A stretch of 46,487 nt of DNA from Acidimicrobiaceae bacterium (GCA_003569125.1 BGOG01000014.1:1-46487); one strand, 5' to 3'; positions 16,629 through 24,731 are shown, counted from the first letter of the stretch. The notes: generated by a model not told the origin, from the sequence alone. Numbers and translations: made by a program.

Positions 16629-17507
16629 GTTCACCTAATTGACGGCACCTATGAGATGTATCGACAGCACTATGGTTCGGCGATTCGCGACAAAGAACCG
16701 CCACCATTTGCCGCGACCGTCGGTATTTTGACTTCGACTCTGCAACTGCTTGCAGAAGGTGCAACGCACATTGCAGTGGCGACCGATCATGTGATTGAAA
16801 GTTTTCGCAATGATCTTTATAGCGGATATAAAACGAGTGAAGGCATGGAGCCAGTGTTACTCGAGCAGATTCCGATAGTTGAAGATGCATTGCGGGCGAT
16901 GGGCGTGACGGTTTGGGCAATGGAAAAATACGAAGCCGACGATGCGCTTGCTTCTGGTGTGGTCGTGGCGTGTGAGGACCGTCGCGTGCACCAAGTGCGA
17001 ATTTTGACGCCCGACAAAGATCTGGGTCAGTGTGTGAGTGGCCGACGAGTCGTTCAAGTTGATCGGCGCAAAAATATCGTGCTGGACGAAACCGCTATTC
17101 GTGAGAAGTTTGGCATCGGCCCAGAATCAATCGCCGATTATTTGGCACTAGTTGGAGATACCGCTGACGGGTTTCCTGGTTTGCCGGGCTGGGGTGCCAA
17201 GAGTGCATCAACCGTGCTTGCCCGGTATCTCTCGCTCGATGCGATACCCGATGATCATGAGCAATGGAAAGTTGATGGCTTGACGACATTGCGTGGTGCC
17301 GAAAAACTTGCAACGACACTTCGCACCCAACGAAAAGACGCGGAGTTGTTTCGCACCCTTGCCACATTGGTACAAGATGTGCCGGTTGATTCTGTAGATA
17401 GTTGGAAGTGGTCTGGCGTGAAACCAGAATTTAGCGGGATGCTAGAAAAATTTGGGGCAACACATTTGTTAGATCGACTTGAGCGAGTTAAAACTCTTTC
17501 GCAATAA
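16623..17507 (+). CDS. 5'-3' exonuclease (PolA N-terminal/FEN-like)
   Basis: This is a structure-specific 5' nuclease resembling the N-terminal domain of DNA polymerase I but free-standing. It could remove RNA primers or flaps. L-I-D-G-T-Y-E-M-Y-R carries the first acidic residue. S-F-R-N-D-L-Y-S-G-Y-K carries the arch Arg/Lys. Y-E-A-D-D-A-L-A and T-P-D-K-D-L-G-Q carry metal ligands. A helix-hairpin-helix follows with A-L-V-G-D-T-A-D-G-F-P-G-L-P-G-W-G. The protein has 294 residues. I use ATG 16623 over the adjacent GTG 16620. Its 3' end overlaps the converging glycosyltransferase by 39 bases. It is sometimes present in addition to PolA. Confidence 0.88.
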   Translation: MQVHLIDGTYEMYRQHYGSAIRDKEPPPFAATVGILTSTLQLLAEGATHIAVATDHVIESFRNDLYSGYKTSEGMEPVLLEQIPIVEDALRAMGVTVWAMEKYEADDALASGVVVACEDRRVHQVRILTPDKDLGQCVSGRRVVQVDRRKNIVLDETAIREKFGIGPESIADYLALVGDTADGFPGLPGWGAKSASTVLARYLSLDAIPDDHEQWKVDGLTTLRGAEKLATTLRTQRKDAELFRTLATLVQDVPVDSVDSWKWSGVKPEFSGMLEKFGATHLLDRLERVKTLSQ

Positions 17508-18389
17508 TTCAAACACGACTAGTGGTAGCGCCCAAAAGTTTTGAATCAAAAGACCAAGTGCGCGAACGATGTTTCTTGCCTGCAACGATCGCCACGCGTA
17601 AAGCAGACCGTAGAGGCCGACCGTTCGCTTTCCCCTTAAACGGTCGAGAAAAGCTAAACCTGAAAGATTTTGCGCTTGACGATATAACCCGTAGTTATCG
17701 GCGGTGAGAATCAAACCGTTGCTCGAAATTGAAGACAATGATGATGTAACACGACGGATATTGGTGAGAAACTCGGGCAAAATCGCCAGTTCGCCAATAT
17801 TTGCGAGAGCCAGCCAAAGTGCAAAATCTTGTGCGTACAAATATTTCTGGTCATAGCCGCCAACGGCACGGGCGCTTTCGGCTCGAAACATAGCCGATGA
17901 ATTGACGATTGGATTGTTCGAAGCCATTCGTCGCACGACATCGAGACTTGTAGTAGGCGTTTGTACTTCGTTGATCAGATCGCCATGCTGATTGATGTTG
18001 CGATACCAACTGCCGACGGCAACGATATTTTTATTGTTCGTTAGAAAGTCAAATTGCTGTTGCAGACGATCACGACTCGAAATATCATCGGCATCAAGAA
18101 TCGCCACAAATTCTGCGCGAGCATTTTCGAGCGCAATCGCCAGTGCTGGTGTTCGGCCGTGATTTTTGTCGAGCGCAATGATCCGGATGCGATCTTCATG
18201 CAGATCTTTTACAACGGTCAAAGAATTATCCGTCGAGCAATTATCGACTAATACGAGCTCCCAGTCGGTAAAAGTCTGGGCGATGATGCTGTTAATGCTT
18301 TCTTGCATCGTTGACGCGGCGTTGTAGCAAGTCATCAACACTGAAACTTTTGGTGTGGCTGTCGATGCTGAAGTCAGATATGTTTCCAA
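17469..18389 (-). CDS. GT2 family glycosyltransferase
   Basis: This GT-A fold transferase has 306 residues. V-S-V-L-M-T-C-Y-N-A-A-S-T-M-Q-E-S opens the nucleotide-sugar fold. L-V-L-V-D-N-C-S-T-D-N-S follows, and the D-x-D metal motif is in I-L-D-A-D-D-I-S. The region after (D-F-A-L-W-L-A-L-A) carries the probable catalytic acid. The donor and acceptor cannot be told. The start is a TTG at 18389, only nine bases after the SRP RNA 3' end. No ATG or GTG precedes the conserved strand, so the start is uncertain. It may depend on read-through from the SRP RNA promoter. Confidence 0.88.
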   Translation of the reverse strand: METYLTSASTATPKVSVLMTCYNAASTMQESINSIIAQTFTDWELVLVDNCSTDNSLTVVKDLHEDRIRIIALDKNHGRTPALAIALENARAEFVAILDADDISSRDRLQQQFDFLTNNKNIVAVGSWYRNINQHGDLINEVQTPTTSLDVVRRMASNNPIVNSSAMFRAESARAVGGYDQKYLYAQDFALWLALANIGELAILPEFLTNIRRVTSSLSSISSNGLILTADNYGLYRQAQNLSGLAFLDRLRGKRTVGLYGLLYAWRSLQARNIVRALGLLIQNFWALPLVVFELLRKSFNSLKSI

Positions 18390-18397
18390 ACTTTGAT

Positions 18398-18537
18398 CGT
18401 TTCCGCCGACTGAAGTGGCGGCCAGGCGATCTGCGGCACTCGAATGGTTCCGATGAAGGCTGCTGCCTTCCGGCTCTGACCTGATTCTCGGGCACTCGTT
18501 GCACAGGACCCGACCGCCACCTCACTCGACGGAAACG
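18398..18537 (-). ncRNA. ffs: signal recognition particle RNA (4.5S type)
   Basis: On the minus strand the sequence contains AGGTCAG-AGCCGGAAGGCAGCAGCC, which is domain IV of SRP RNA with its GGAA tetraloop (18468-18471 on the plus strand) and the asymmetric internal loop that binds Ffh. The flanks pair into a long stem: CGTTTCCG and GGTGGCGGTC on the 5' side against GGCCGCCAC and CGGAAACG on the 3' side. Ends are set by the outermost pairing, giving about 140 nt. The RNA forms the SRP with Ffh for co-translational targeting. Confidence 0.92.
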
Positions 18538-18570
18538 GTTTCTTAACGATATCCGCATTCTGTTATCGAC

Positions 18571-18622
18571 TATTCGTGCTAGTTATTCGTGCTGGTTAAT
18601 CGTTCTGGTTAATCGTTACAGC
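18571..18622. repeat. 13-bp tandem repeat upstream of SRP RNA
   Basis: Four units of 13 bases run at 18571, 18584, 18597 and 18610: TATTCGTGCTAGT, TATTCGTGCTGGT, TAATCGTTCTGGT, TAATCGTTACAGC. Neighbouring units differ at one to four positions. They lie 33 bases upstream of the SRP RNA 5' end (minus strand) and 52 bases upstream of tRNA-Ser (plus strand). They may be part of the divergent promoter region, or a neutral tandem expansion. Confidence 0.75.
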
Positions 18623-18674
18623 GGTGCTCAGATAGCCTGCCAACGCCGAACAGTTCACATTGTTTGGGCGATTT

Positions 18675-18762
18675 GGAGGGGTGCGAGAGCGGCCGAATCG
18701 GCACGCTTGGAAAGCGTGTGAGGCGCAAGTCTCCGTGGGTTCGAATCCCACCCCCTCCGCCA
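18675..18762 (+). tRNA. tRNA-Ser(GGA)
   Basis: This is an 88-base class II tRNA. The acceptor GGAGGGG pairs with CCCCTCC. The anticodon stem CACGC/GCGTG encloses the loop TTGGAAA with anticodon GGA at 18709-18711. It has a long variable arm, a T-arm with GTTCGAATC, discriminator G and encoded CCA (18760-18762). It reads UCC and UCU codons. The final A of CCA is the first base of the likely tadA start codon. Confidence 0.96.
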
Positions 18763-19226
18763 TGATTACTAACGATGAAGCGATGAACTTTGCGCTGGCC
18801 GAAGCGCGGCTCGCACTCGCTCACGATGACGTTCCAGTTGGCGCGATCGTGATTCACAACGATGTGATTATTGCTTCGCGACACAACGAGCGCGAACTTC
18901 GAAACGACCCGACGGCGCACGCAGAAATTTTGGCTTTGCGTGACGCAGCAAATTTATTGGGACGATGGCGACTCGAAGAGTGCACACTCGTGGTAACCCT
19001 CGAGCCGTGCACGATGTGCGCCGGTGCTCTTGTCAATTCGCGAATCAGCACGGTTGTATTCGGCGCGGCTGATCTGAAGGCTGGCGCGTTCGGCAGCCTG
19101 TACAACATTGCTACTGACCCGCGACTGAGTCATCATCCAAAAGTTGTTCATGGTGTCTTGGCAACTCGATGTGCAGAAATCTTGACCGAGTTGTTTAAAA
19201 GTTTGCGCGACGCAAAAACTGATTAA
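18762..19226 (+). CDS. tadA: tRNA-specific adenosine deaminase
   Basis: TadA deaminates adenosine-34 of tRNA-Arg(ACG) to inosine. The zinc-binding deaminase signature is complete: H-A-E with the catalytic Glu in T-A-H-A-E-I-L-A-L, and P-C-T-M-C-A-G-A. The substrate loop V-F-G-A-A-D-L-K-A-G-A-F-G-S is also present. ATG 18762 gives M-I-T-N-D-E-A-M-N-F-A-L-A-E-A, the alignment expected for TadA, although M-N-F-A-L at 18783 is possible. The product is 154 residues, close to the family length. It is wedged between two tRNA-Ser genes and overlaps the first by one base, so it is probably released from a shared precursor by tRNA processing. Confidence 0.93.
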   Translation: MITNDEAMNFALAEARLALAHDDVPVGAIVIHNDVIIASRHNERELRNDPTAHAEILALRDAANLLGRWRLEECTLVVTLEPCTMCAGALVNSRISTVVFGAADLKAGAFGSLYNIATDPRLSHHPKVVHGVLATRCAEILTELFKSLRDAKTD

Positions 19227-19249
19227 CACTCGGCGGTAGCCTTGAAAAC

Positions 19250-19339
19250 GGAAGGGTGCCAGAGCGGACGAATGGAACGGTCTCGAACACCGTCGTGGGT
19301 TTAGGCCCACCGTGGGTTCAAATCCCACCCCTTCCGCCA
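19250..19339 (+). tRNA. tRNA-Ser(CGA)
   Basis: This is a 90-base class II tRNA. The acceptor GGAAGGG pairs with CCCTTCC. The anticodon stem ACGGT/ACCGT encloses CTCGAAC with anticodon CGA at 19284-19286. The variable arm is long, the T-loop is GTTCAAATC, and CCA is encoded at 19337-19339. It reads UCG. It lies 23 bases after tadA. Confidence 0.96.
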
Positions 19340-19381
19340 TTTTTTAGAACAAGTTTTAGGTGCGTCTAATGTAAGTAAGCG

Positions 19382-20422
19382 ATGAGCGTTTCTATTAGCG
19401 ATGTTCGCGCAGATTTAGTTTTTGCGCACGAGCAAGCGTGGTCGGCGCTTTCGCATCCTGGCACTTGGTGGTCTGGTGCACAAAGAAGAGAACTCGCGAT
19501 CACCGCAATATTGGCCGTAAATGAAGTTGAGCCTTCACCGCCGTGGGTCGCGGCCTCAACTGTTGCTGACAAAAAATTACAAATACTTTTCGCTTCAAGT
19601 GCGGCCCATGATGTGGTTTACAGAATTGCTCGGCATGCGGCGACATTGACAAAAGATTGGTATCAGCGCACCACGCAAGAAATTGACCCGCTGGCATTTA
19701 TAGAACTGTGCGGAATTGTTTGCACTGTTGCGACCGTTGTCGCTTTTCGTCGAGCACTTGATCTTGACCCTCCCGAATTGGCGCCGGCGACACCCGGCGA
19801 GCCGTCAAGAATTAAACCAGACAATGTTGTTGCCGCAACTTTAAATTGGGTGCCGGTTATCGCGCCAGCGGATGAAAACGCGGCCGTGGTGCAGGCGTTC
19901 ACTGCGGTGCCAGAAACAAATCGTGTGATTTGGGCGATGGCCGACGCGCAATATATCCCCGATAAAGAAATGGTCGACCCGCATTGGACTCGCGGAACGC
20001 TTTCACGGGTGCAAATGGAACTTGTCGCGACTCGCGTCTCACAACAACGCGAATGTTTTTATTGAACGACCTCACATGCCAGCATGCTCAGTTGGAGCGG
20101 CACCGAACAAGGATTAGAAGTTGATTTAAAAAATGTGCGGAATGCGTCCGGTGGCGTAGATGTTAGTTTTGCGCGAGAGCTAGTTGATTTTGCGACGGCA
20201 GCAACAGAGTTTGATTTGGCGGCGCTAACCGTGGCGCGAAACAAACTGATGAAACTTGCAGGTCTCGCTGCAACCGTTGATGTAGCCGCGGTAATTGCAA
20301 ATTTTGAAATGATGACAAGACTTGCTGATTCAACGGGGGCACGAATGCAGACTGAAGTCGTTGCAGATCGTTTGGCGGTGGCAACAGCAATGGGCGTCGA
20401 CGACGTCGTTTCGCGTCGCTAA
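19382..20422 (+). CDS. alkylhydroperoxidase-like selenoprotein, in-frame UGA = Sec
   Basis: This is one continuous frame of 346 codons containing a single TGA at 20063-20065. The N-terminal 227 codons and the following 119 share the same frame. Around the TGA the protein reads R-E-C-F-Y-U-T-T-S-H, which is the redox motif E-C-x-x-C-x-x-x-H of AhpD/carboxymuconolactone-decarboxylase proteins with selenocysteine at the second Cys. The fold-typical C-terminal helices continue after it (L-A-A-L-T-V-A-R-N-K-L). The N-terminal part (P-G-T-W-W-S-G-A-Q-R-R-E, then G-E-P-S-R and N-W-V-P-V) matches, as I recall it, the family labelled alkylhydroperoxidase-related (seleno)protein. It likely reduces peroxides or acts in thiol redox. 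A hairpin after the TGA and a tRNA-Sec in the window support recoding. Conventional gene callers would split it. Sequence error from TGC/TGT is the alternative. Confidence 0.87.
20077..20102 (+). promoter_or_regulatory. candidate bacterial SECIS hairpin
   Basis: The hairpin lies inside the coding sequence, 11 bases after the TGA. The lower stem TGCC (20077-20080) pairs with GGCA (20099-20102). A five-base bulge follows on the 5' side. The upper stem GCTC (20086-20089) pairs with GAGC (20095-20098). The apical loop AGTTG is centred 27 bases after the TGA and has G in its first two positions. Distance and loop G fit known bacterial SECIS elements bound by SelB. Pairing was found by eye, without energy calculation. 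Confidence 0.6.
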
Positions 20423-20449
20423 AAAGGTTTTCACAAACCGCAGATTAAT

Positions 20450-22021
20450 TTATTCGCAGACCTTGCCATTTTTTGGAACGACCAAATCAATTAAATAAGT
20501 GTCAACGGTTTCAACGATGCAAGTGTTGACTCCGTATCCGGTGTGTTGGTCGGCCTTGACTGTTATGAAAATGCCCTGTTCCAACTCTTTTGCAGCGTTG
20601 CGCGACGACTCAATTGGCGTTGCAGGGTCGCCAGTCGTGCCGATCACGATTATTGGCCCTGCACCCTTGCCAGAGACGATAACTTTTTCTGCCTGCTTGA
20701 CTGGCCAAAGTGCACATGAATATCCGTAAGCAAAACCTGGACCGAATCTTTTTGCTGCCTTTGTGAAAATTGGTATTTGTGCGTCAACTGCTTTTACACC
20801 AATCGGGCCCGGATCGTCGAGGCATGAAATTGCAATGAACGCTTCAAGTTCGTTGCCGTAAGTTCCGTTTGGTTTGCGCTGGTAGTAATCATCGTAAAGT
20901 TCGAGCAATCCTGCACCATCGCCAGATGCGGCGTCGGCAAGTGCGCCTTCAAGTTGTTGCCAAAGAGCGTCTGAATACATTGCTTGTGCCAGTGCAGTGA
21001 ACATCACACCTTGGGTTATCGGTGTTCGATCCGAAGAAACAACGAGCGGAGAAGCGTCAATATCGATGAGAAGTTTGTCGAGCGCCTCTGCTGATTTTCC
21101 GTCATTGTGAAAGGCACATGTTTTGTCGGCTGAACAGTTTGCAAGAAATGCATCAAGTTGCATCTCGAAACCTTTTGCCTGAGCCAAGCTTTGGTCTAGA
21201 GAAGTTGCATTTGGATCAGACGCACCGTCCAAAACCGCCGCCCGAACAGTATTTGGAAACATCGTCACCCAAGTTGCGCCGAGTTCTGAACCGTACGAAA
21301 AACCAAAGTAAGTTATTTTCTTTTCGCCCAGTGCGCTACGAATCGAATCAATATCTTGGGCAGACGCACGTGTCGAAATATAAGGCAAGATTTGTCCGCT
21401 ATTTTTCTCACATTGATCATTGAATTTCTGGCTGGCATCAACGATCGCTTGTTTTTCTTGAGGTGTGTCGGGAGGAGAATCCATTCCGAAGTATTCGTCG
21501 TACTGATCAATGCAATTCACCGACGGTGATGACTTGCCGGTTCCACGGGGATCCCAACCGATAATGTCAAAACGAGCCAATAATTCGGCACTGAAGTAAA
21601 ACAGGGCATCTTTCGCCACACTCGAGCCACCAAATCCTGGTCCACCTGGGTTGACCAGCATCGAACCAATACGGTTCGTTGTATCTGAAGCAGGGTTCTT
21701 GATCAGATACAACTTGAACGACCCGATGGTTGGATTGGCATAGTCGTAAGGCACTTCTAAAGTTCCGCACTGAAGTTCTTGAGACCCCCCGTAATCGTCA
21801 CCGGTGCAGGTACCCCATTTAATTTTTCCTGTGAACTCAGGCGATGGTGCGATGCTTGAAGTTGAACTTGTGCTGGCTGTTACTGAAGTCGCTGTCGGTT
21901 TGATCGTGACCCTGTCTTTTGATGATCCGACGATTATTCGTTCACTGCACGCACTGGCGAGACAAGCCCCGATCAAAATCGTAATCAGCAACTTGCGTCT
22001 ACTATTTAAGACATGTTTCAT
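20450..22021 (-). CDS. secreted alpha/beta-hydrolase lipoprotein (TAP-like peptidase)
   Basis: This 523-residue hydrolase is related to Streptomyces tripeptidyl aminopeptidases. A signal peptide ends in the lipobox L-A-S-A-C, so the mature protein is probably lipid-anchored on the outer face of the membrane. A Ser/Thr-rich linker follows. The oxyanion region is N-P-G-G-P-G-F-G-G-S, and W-D-P-R-G-T-G-K-S comes after it. The nucleophile is in G-F-S-Y-G-S. The C-terminal TAP-like domain has the Asp in G-T-T-G-D-P-A-T-P and the His in D-Q-H-T-G-Y-G. All three catalytic residues are present. It probably trims peptides for uptake. It faces the end of the selenoprotein gene, 27 bases away, and is divergent from xseA with 41 bases between the starts. 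Confidence 0.9.
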   Translation of the reverse strand: MKHVLNSRRKLLITILIGACLASACSERIIVGSSKDRVTIKPTATSVTASTSSTSSIAPSPEFTGKIKWGTCTGDDYGGSQELQCGTLEVPYDYANPTIGSFKLYLIKNPASDTTNRIGSMLVNPGGPGFGGSSVAKDALFYFSAELLARFDIIGWDPRGTGKSSPSVNCIDQYDEYFGMDSPPDTPQEKQAIVDASQKFNDQCEKNSGQILPYISTRASAQDIDSIRSALGEKKITYFGFSYGSELGATWVTMFPNTVRAAVLDGASDPNATSLDQSLAQAKGFEMQLDAFLANCSADKTCAFHNDGKSAEALDKLLIDIDASPLVVSSDRTPITQGVMFTALAQAMYSDALWQQLEGALADAASGDGAGLLELYDDYYQRKPNGTYGNELEAFIAISCLDDPGPIGVKAVDAQIPIFTKAAKRFGPGFAYGYSCALWPVKQAEKVIVSGKGAGPIIVIGTTGDPATPIESSRNAAKELEQGIFITVKADQHTGYGVNTCIVETVDTYLIDLVVPKNGKVCE

Positions 22022-22062
22022 GTGAGCCTTAATCGTATTATAAATTGTGGGCTATGTGACTA

Positions 22063-23394
22063 ATGAACGGTAAACAAATCACTAGCGAGACCCTCTTTGA
22101 TGACGGTACTAATCGGCCAGCTAGTGAACTAGCGAGTGAAACAGCGAGTCAAGAATCACTTTCGGTCAGCGAGTTCATCCGCGAAGTAAATCAAACTGTT
22201 AAAAAGCGCTTTGGTCGCGGAGTTTGGTTGCATGGTGAGATTCAAGAGATGAGGTCGCCTGGCCATGTGTATTTCACACTGGTTGATAATGACGGGGATA
22301 AGAAAGCCGTACTCAGCGCGTCTATTTGGCAAACCGTCTTTTCTTCGATGCGAGTCACGCTGGCTAATAGTGGATTACAACTGGCAGATGGGTTAAAAGT
22401 TCGCGTATTTGGTGAACCAGATTTATATCCGGGCAATGGTCGATTCAGTATCAAGATTTCAAAAATCGATCCAAGATTCACGCTGGGTGATTTGATCGCC
22501 CAGCGCGAGGAAATCGTTCGGCAGTTAAAACTTAAAGGTTTATACGACGCCAACCGCAAGGTAGAAATGCCGATTGTGCCGTTGCGAGTCGGCATCGTGA
22601 CAAGTGTTGGCAGCGCGGCGCACGCCGACGTGGTCAAGACTTTCAAAGATTCAAAAATTGGATTCACAATTTTTGTGCACGATGCTCGTGTGCAAGGTGA
22701 AGAGGCGATCAAATCAGTCGTAGCGGCGCTTAAAAATCTTGATGCGAGAAAAGATTTAGATGTATTGATGCTCGTTCGTGGCGGTGGCTCGAAAAATGAT
22801 CTGATGGCTTTTGACTCGGCTCAAATCGCAACCGCGATCGCCAACTGTCGTCTGCCCGTTTTAACTGGCATCGGTCATGAGATAGATCTGAGCGTCGCTG
22901 ACGAGGTTGCGAATCAATCTCATAAAACGCCAACTGCGTGCGCAACCGCAATTATCCAGCACGTAAAAGAATTTATCGATGCGACAGAAGACGCATGGGC
23001 TGGCATCGCTACATTTGCGATGCGAGAACTCGAGACATCTTCGAGCCAGTTAACCGAGCGCGCGAATCAAATTAGTAGCAAAGTATTGGATGCGCTTGCT
23101 GGTGCGAGCAAACGGTTGGCAATGATCGGGCAACGAATAAAACATCGACCAGCAGAGGTGCTGCGTCAAGAGAAAAGTGCATTAAATGCATACGCAGATC
23201 GCCTGCGATTGCTCGACCCAGTCAACACGATGGCTCGGGGTTGGAGTATTACGCGCAATTCACTGGGTGGCGTTGTGCAAGATGTGACAAAACTTAAGGC
23301 TGGTGACAAGCTTGTGACGACTTTTGCAAACGGATCAGCAGCCAGCACCGTGCAAGAAATTTCAACGAAAGGTAAACCAAATGGCAAAAAGTAA
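22063..23394 (+). CDS. xseA: exodeoxyribonuclease VII large subunit
   Basis: This is the catalytic subunit of ExoVII, which degrades single-stranded DNA from both ends. The 443-residue protein has an N-terminal OB-fold (V-W-L-H-G-E-I-Q-E-M-R-S-P-G-H-V-Y-F-T-L) and the catalytic domain with V-G-I-V-T-S-V-G-S-A-A-H-A-D and L-V-R-G-G-G-S-K-N-D-L. It continues with T-G-I-G-H-E-I-D-L-S-V-A-D-E and K-T-P-T-A-C-A. A coiled-coil and the C-terminal A-R-G-W-S-I-T-R follow. The first 30 residues are a non-conserved acidic extension. Its stop overlaps xseB by 14 bases, indicating coupled translation of the two subunits. Confidence 0.96.
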   Translation: MNGKQITSETLFDDGTNRPASELASETASQESLSVSEFIREVNQTVKKRFGRGVWLHGEIQEMRSPGHVYFTLVDNDGDKKAVLSASIWQTVFSSMRVTLANSGLQLADGLKVRVFGEPDLYPGNGRFSIKISKIDPRFTLGDLIAQREEIVRQLKLKGLYDANRKVEMPIVPLRVGIVTSVGSAAHADVVKTFKDSKIGFTIFVHDARVQGEEAIKSVVAALKNLDARKDLDVLMLVRGGGSKNDLMAFDSAQIATAIANCRLPVLTGIGHEIDLSVADEVANQSHKTPTACATAIIQHVKEFIDATEDAWAGIATFAMRELETSSSQLTERANQISSKVLDALAGASKRLAMIGQRIKHRPAEVLRQEKSALNAYADRLRLLDPVNTMARGWSITRNSLGGVVQDVTKLKAGDKLVTTFANGSAASTVQEISTKGKPNGKK

Positions 23395-23596
23395 AAGTGA
23401 CGAGACGATTGGCTATGCGCAGGCCCTTGAAGAACTCGAGTCAATTTTGGCAGAACTTGAAGAAGATGATGTTGACGTCGACAAATTGGCGAGTCATGTG
23501 CAGCGAGCATCTCAACTAATTGAGTTGTGTCGCGATCGAATCGGCAACGCGAAACTCAAAATCGAGGAAGTCGTCAAAGGTCTCGCGCAAGAGTAA
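23381..23596 (+). CDS. xseB: exodeoxyribonuclease VII small subunit
   Basis: This is a 71-residue helical partner of XseA that binds its coiled-coil in several copies. ATG 23381 gives M-A-K-S-K-S-D-E-T-I-G-Y, then the conserved A-L-E-E-L-E-S-I-L-A-E-L-E and a second helix (A-S-Q-L-I-E-L-C-R-D-R-I-G). The length and heptad pattern are as expected. It overlaps the end of xseA by 14 bases. The polyprenyl synthase follows 19 bases later. Confidence 0.94.
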   Translation: MAKSKSDETIGYAQALEELESILAELEEDDVDVDKLASHVQRASQLIELCRDRIGNAKLKIEEVVKGLAQE

Positions 23597-23615
23597 CTCG
23601 GCGTAGCATTTTATT

Positions 23616-24689
23616 GTGTCATCGCATCCGCCAAGTTGGCTAAAAGATATTGCAGATCGTGTCGATGATCGATTGGTCGAATTTTTAGACGCAGAGACGA
23701 TTCGGTGGAAGCTTCTTGACGCCGATCTGGTTCTGCCACTCGGCGAAATCAACCGACTAGTCAGTGCCGGCGGAAAACGGCTTCGACCCGTGTTTTGTTA
23801 TCTCGGTTTTGTGGGTGCTGGTGGCGACGCAAATTCGACGAAGTTAGTAGACGCACAAGCCGCACTCGAACTGCTTCACGCATCAGCGTTATTGCACGAC
23901 GATGTAATCGATGGTTCATTGACTCGTCGGGGTGAGCCAACTAGCCATGTGCGATACACGAAATCTCATGAAGATAATTCGTGGGCAAGTGAAGCACGGC
24001 GATTTGGTGAAGGTGCCGCAGTTTTGATTGGCGATCTGGCTTTTGTTTACGCGGATCAGTTGATGAATGTTGCGAGCAATGATGTCGCGAAAATTTGGAA
24101 TGAAATGCGTGTTGAGTTAAATATCGGCCAGTACCTGGATTTGCTCGGTTCTGCGCAACGCGAGCGGCGCTTGGTCAAAGCAGAACGAGTCTGTCGTTAC
24201 AAGAGCGGTAAGTACACGGTTGAGCGCCCGTTACATTTGGGTGCAACTCTTGCCAAACCAGAAAATGTCGGTGAGTTGTTGCCCGCGCTGTCGAAATATG
24301 GTCTGCCGCTTGGCGATGCATTTCAAATGCGTGATGATGTTCTTGGGGCGTTTGATTCTTCGGATAACGACAAGAGTTTGACGGGCAAACCAGTTGGCGA
24401 TGACCTCCGTGAAGGCAAGCCAACACCTCTGTTGGCAATGGCCTACGAGCGGGCAAACCCTGCACAAAAAAAAGTTCTTGATCTAGTCGGCTCTGTAGAT
24501 CTCAGCGATCAAGATGTCAGCAAGATTCAAGATGTGATCAAACAAACTGGTGCGCTAGTCGCGCTTGAGGCAAAAATAACTGCCCTAACTGCCGAGGCTA
24601 TTGCGTCGATCAAGCAAGCGCCGATCACACAATCCGCAATAGATTCGTTAATTGAACTGGCGGAGTTTGTGTCGCAACGCACTGTATGA
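23616..24689 (+). CDS. polyprenyl diphosphate synthase (trans, GGPP/long-chain type)
   Basis: This is an all-helical prenyltransferase that adds isopentenyl diphosphate to allylic diphosphates. The 357-residue product has G-G-K-R-L-R-P, the first Asp-rich motif L-L-H-D-D-V-I-D with the following R-R-G-E-P-T, and the second motif F-Q-M-R-D-D-V-L-G-A-F. The lysine-rich end of the active site (G-K-P-V-G-D-D-L-R-E-G-K-P-T) follows. The second motif reads D-D-V-L-G rather than strict D-D-x-x-D, which is common in actinobacterial homologues. The start is GTG 23616. Chain length (menaquinone side chain, carotenoid or polyprenyl carrier) cannot be fixed. It is downstream of xseB in the same direction. 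Confidence 0.92.
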   Translation: MSSHPPSWLKDIADRVDDRLVEFLDAETIRWKLLDADLVLPLGEINRLVSAGGKRLRPVFCYLGFVGAGGDANSTKLVDAQAALELLHASALLHDDVIDGSLTRRGEPTSHVRYTKSHEDNSWASEARRFGEGAAVLIGDLAFVYADQLMNVASNDVAKIWNEMRVELNIGQYLDLLGSAQRERRLVKAERVCRYKSGKYTVERPLHLGATLAKPENVGELLPALSKYGLPLGDAFQMRDDVLGAFDSSDNDKSLTGKPVGDDLREGKPTPLLAMAYERANPAQKKVLDLVGSVDLSDQDVSKIQDVIKQTGALVALEAKITALTAEAIASIKQAPITQSAIDSLIELAEFVSQRTV

Positions 24690-24731
24690 GAGTCGCAGAA
24701 GTTTTGCGAATTTACAGATAGCGTTCAAAAG

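Noticed and set aside
20084-20422. A separate 112-codon gene after the TGA
   Set aside because: Its frame is the same as the preceding gene, its ATG lies inside the candidate SECIS stem, and on its own it would lack the catalytic Cys pair.
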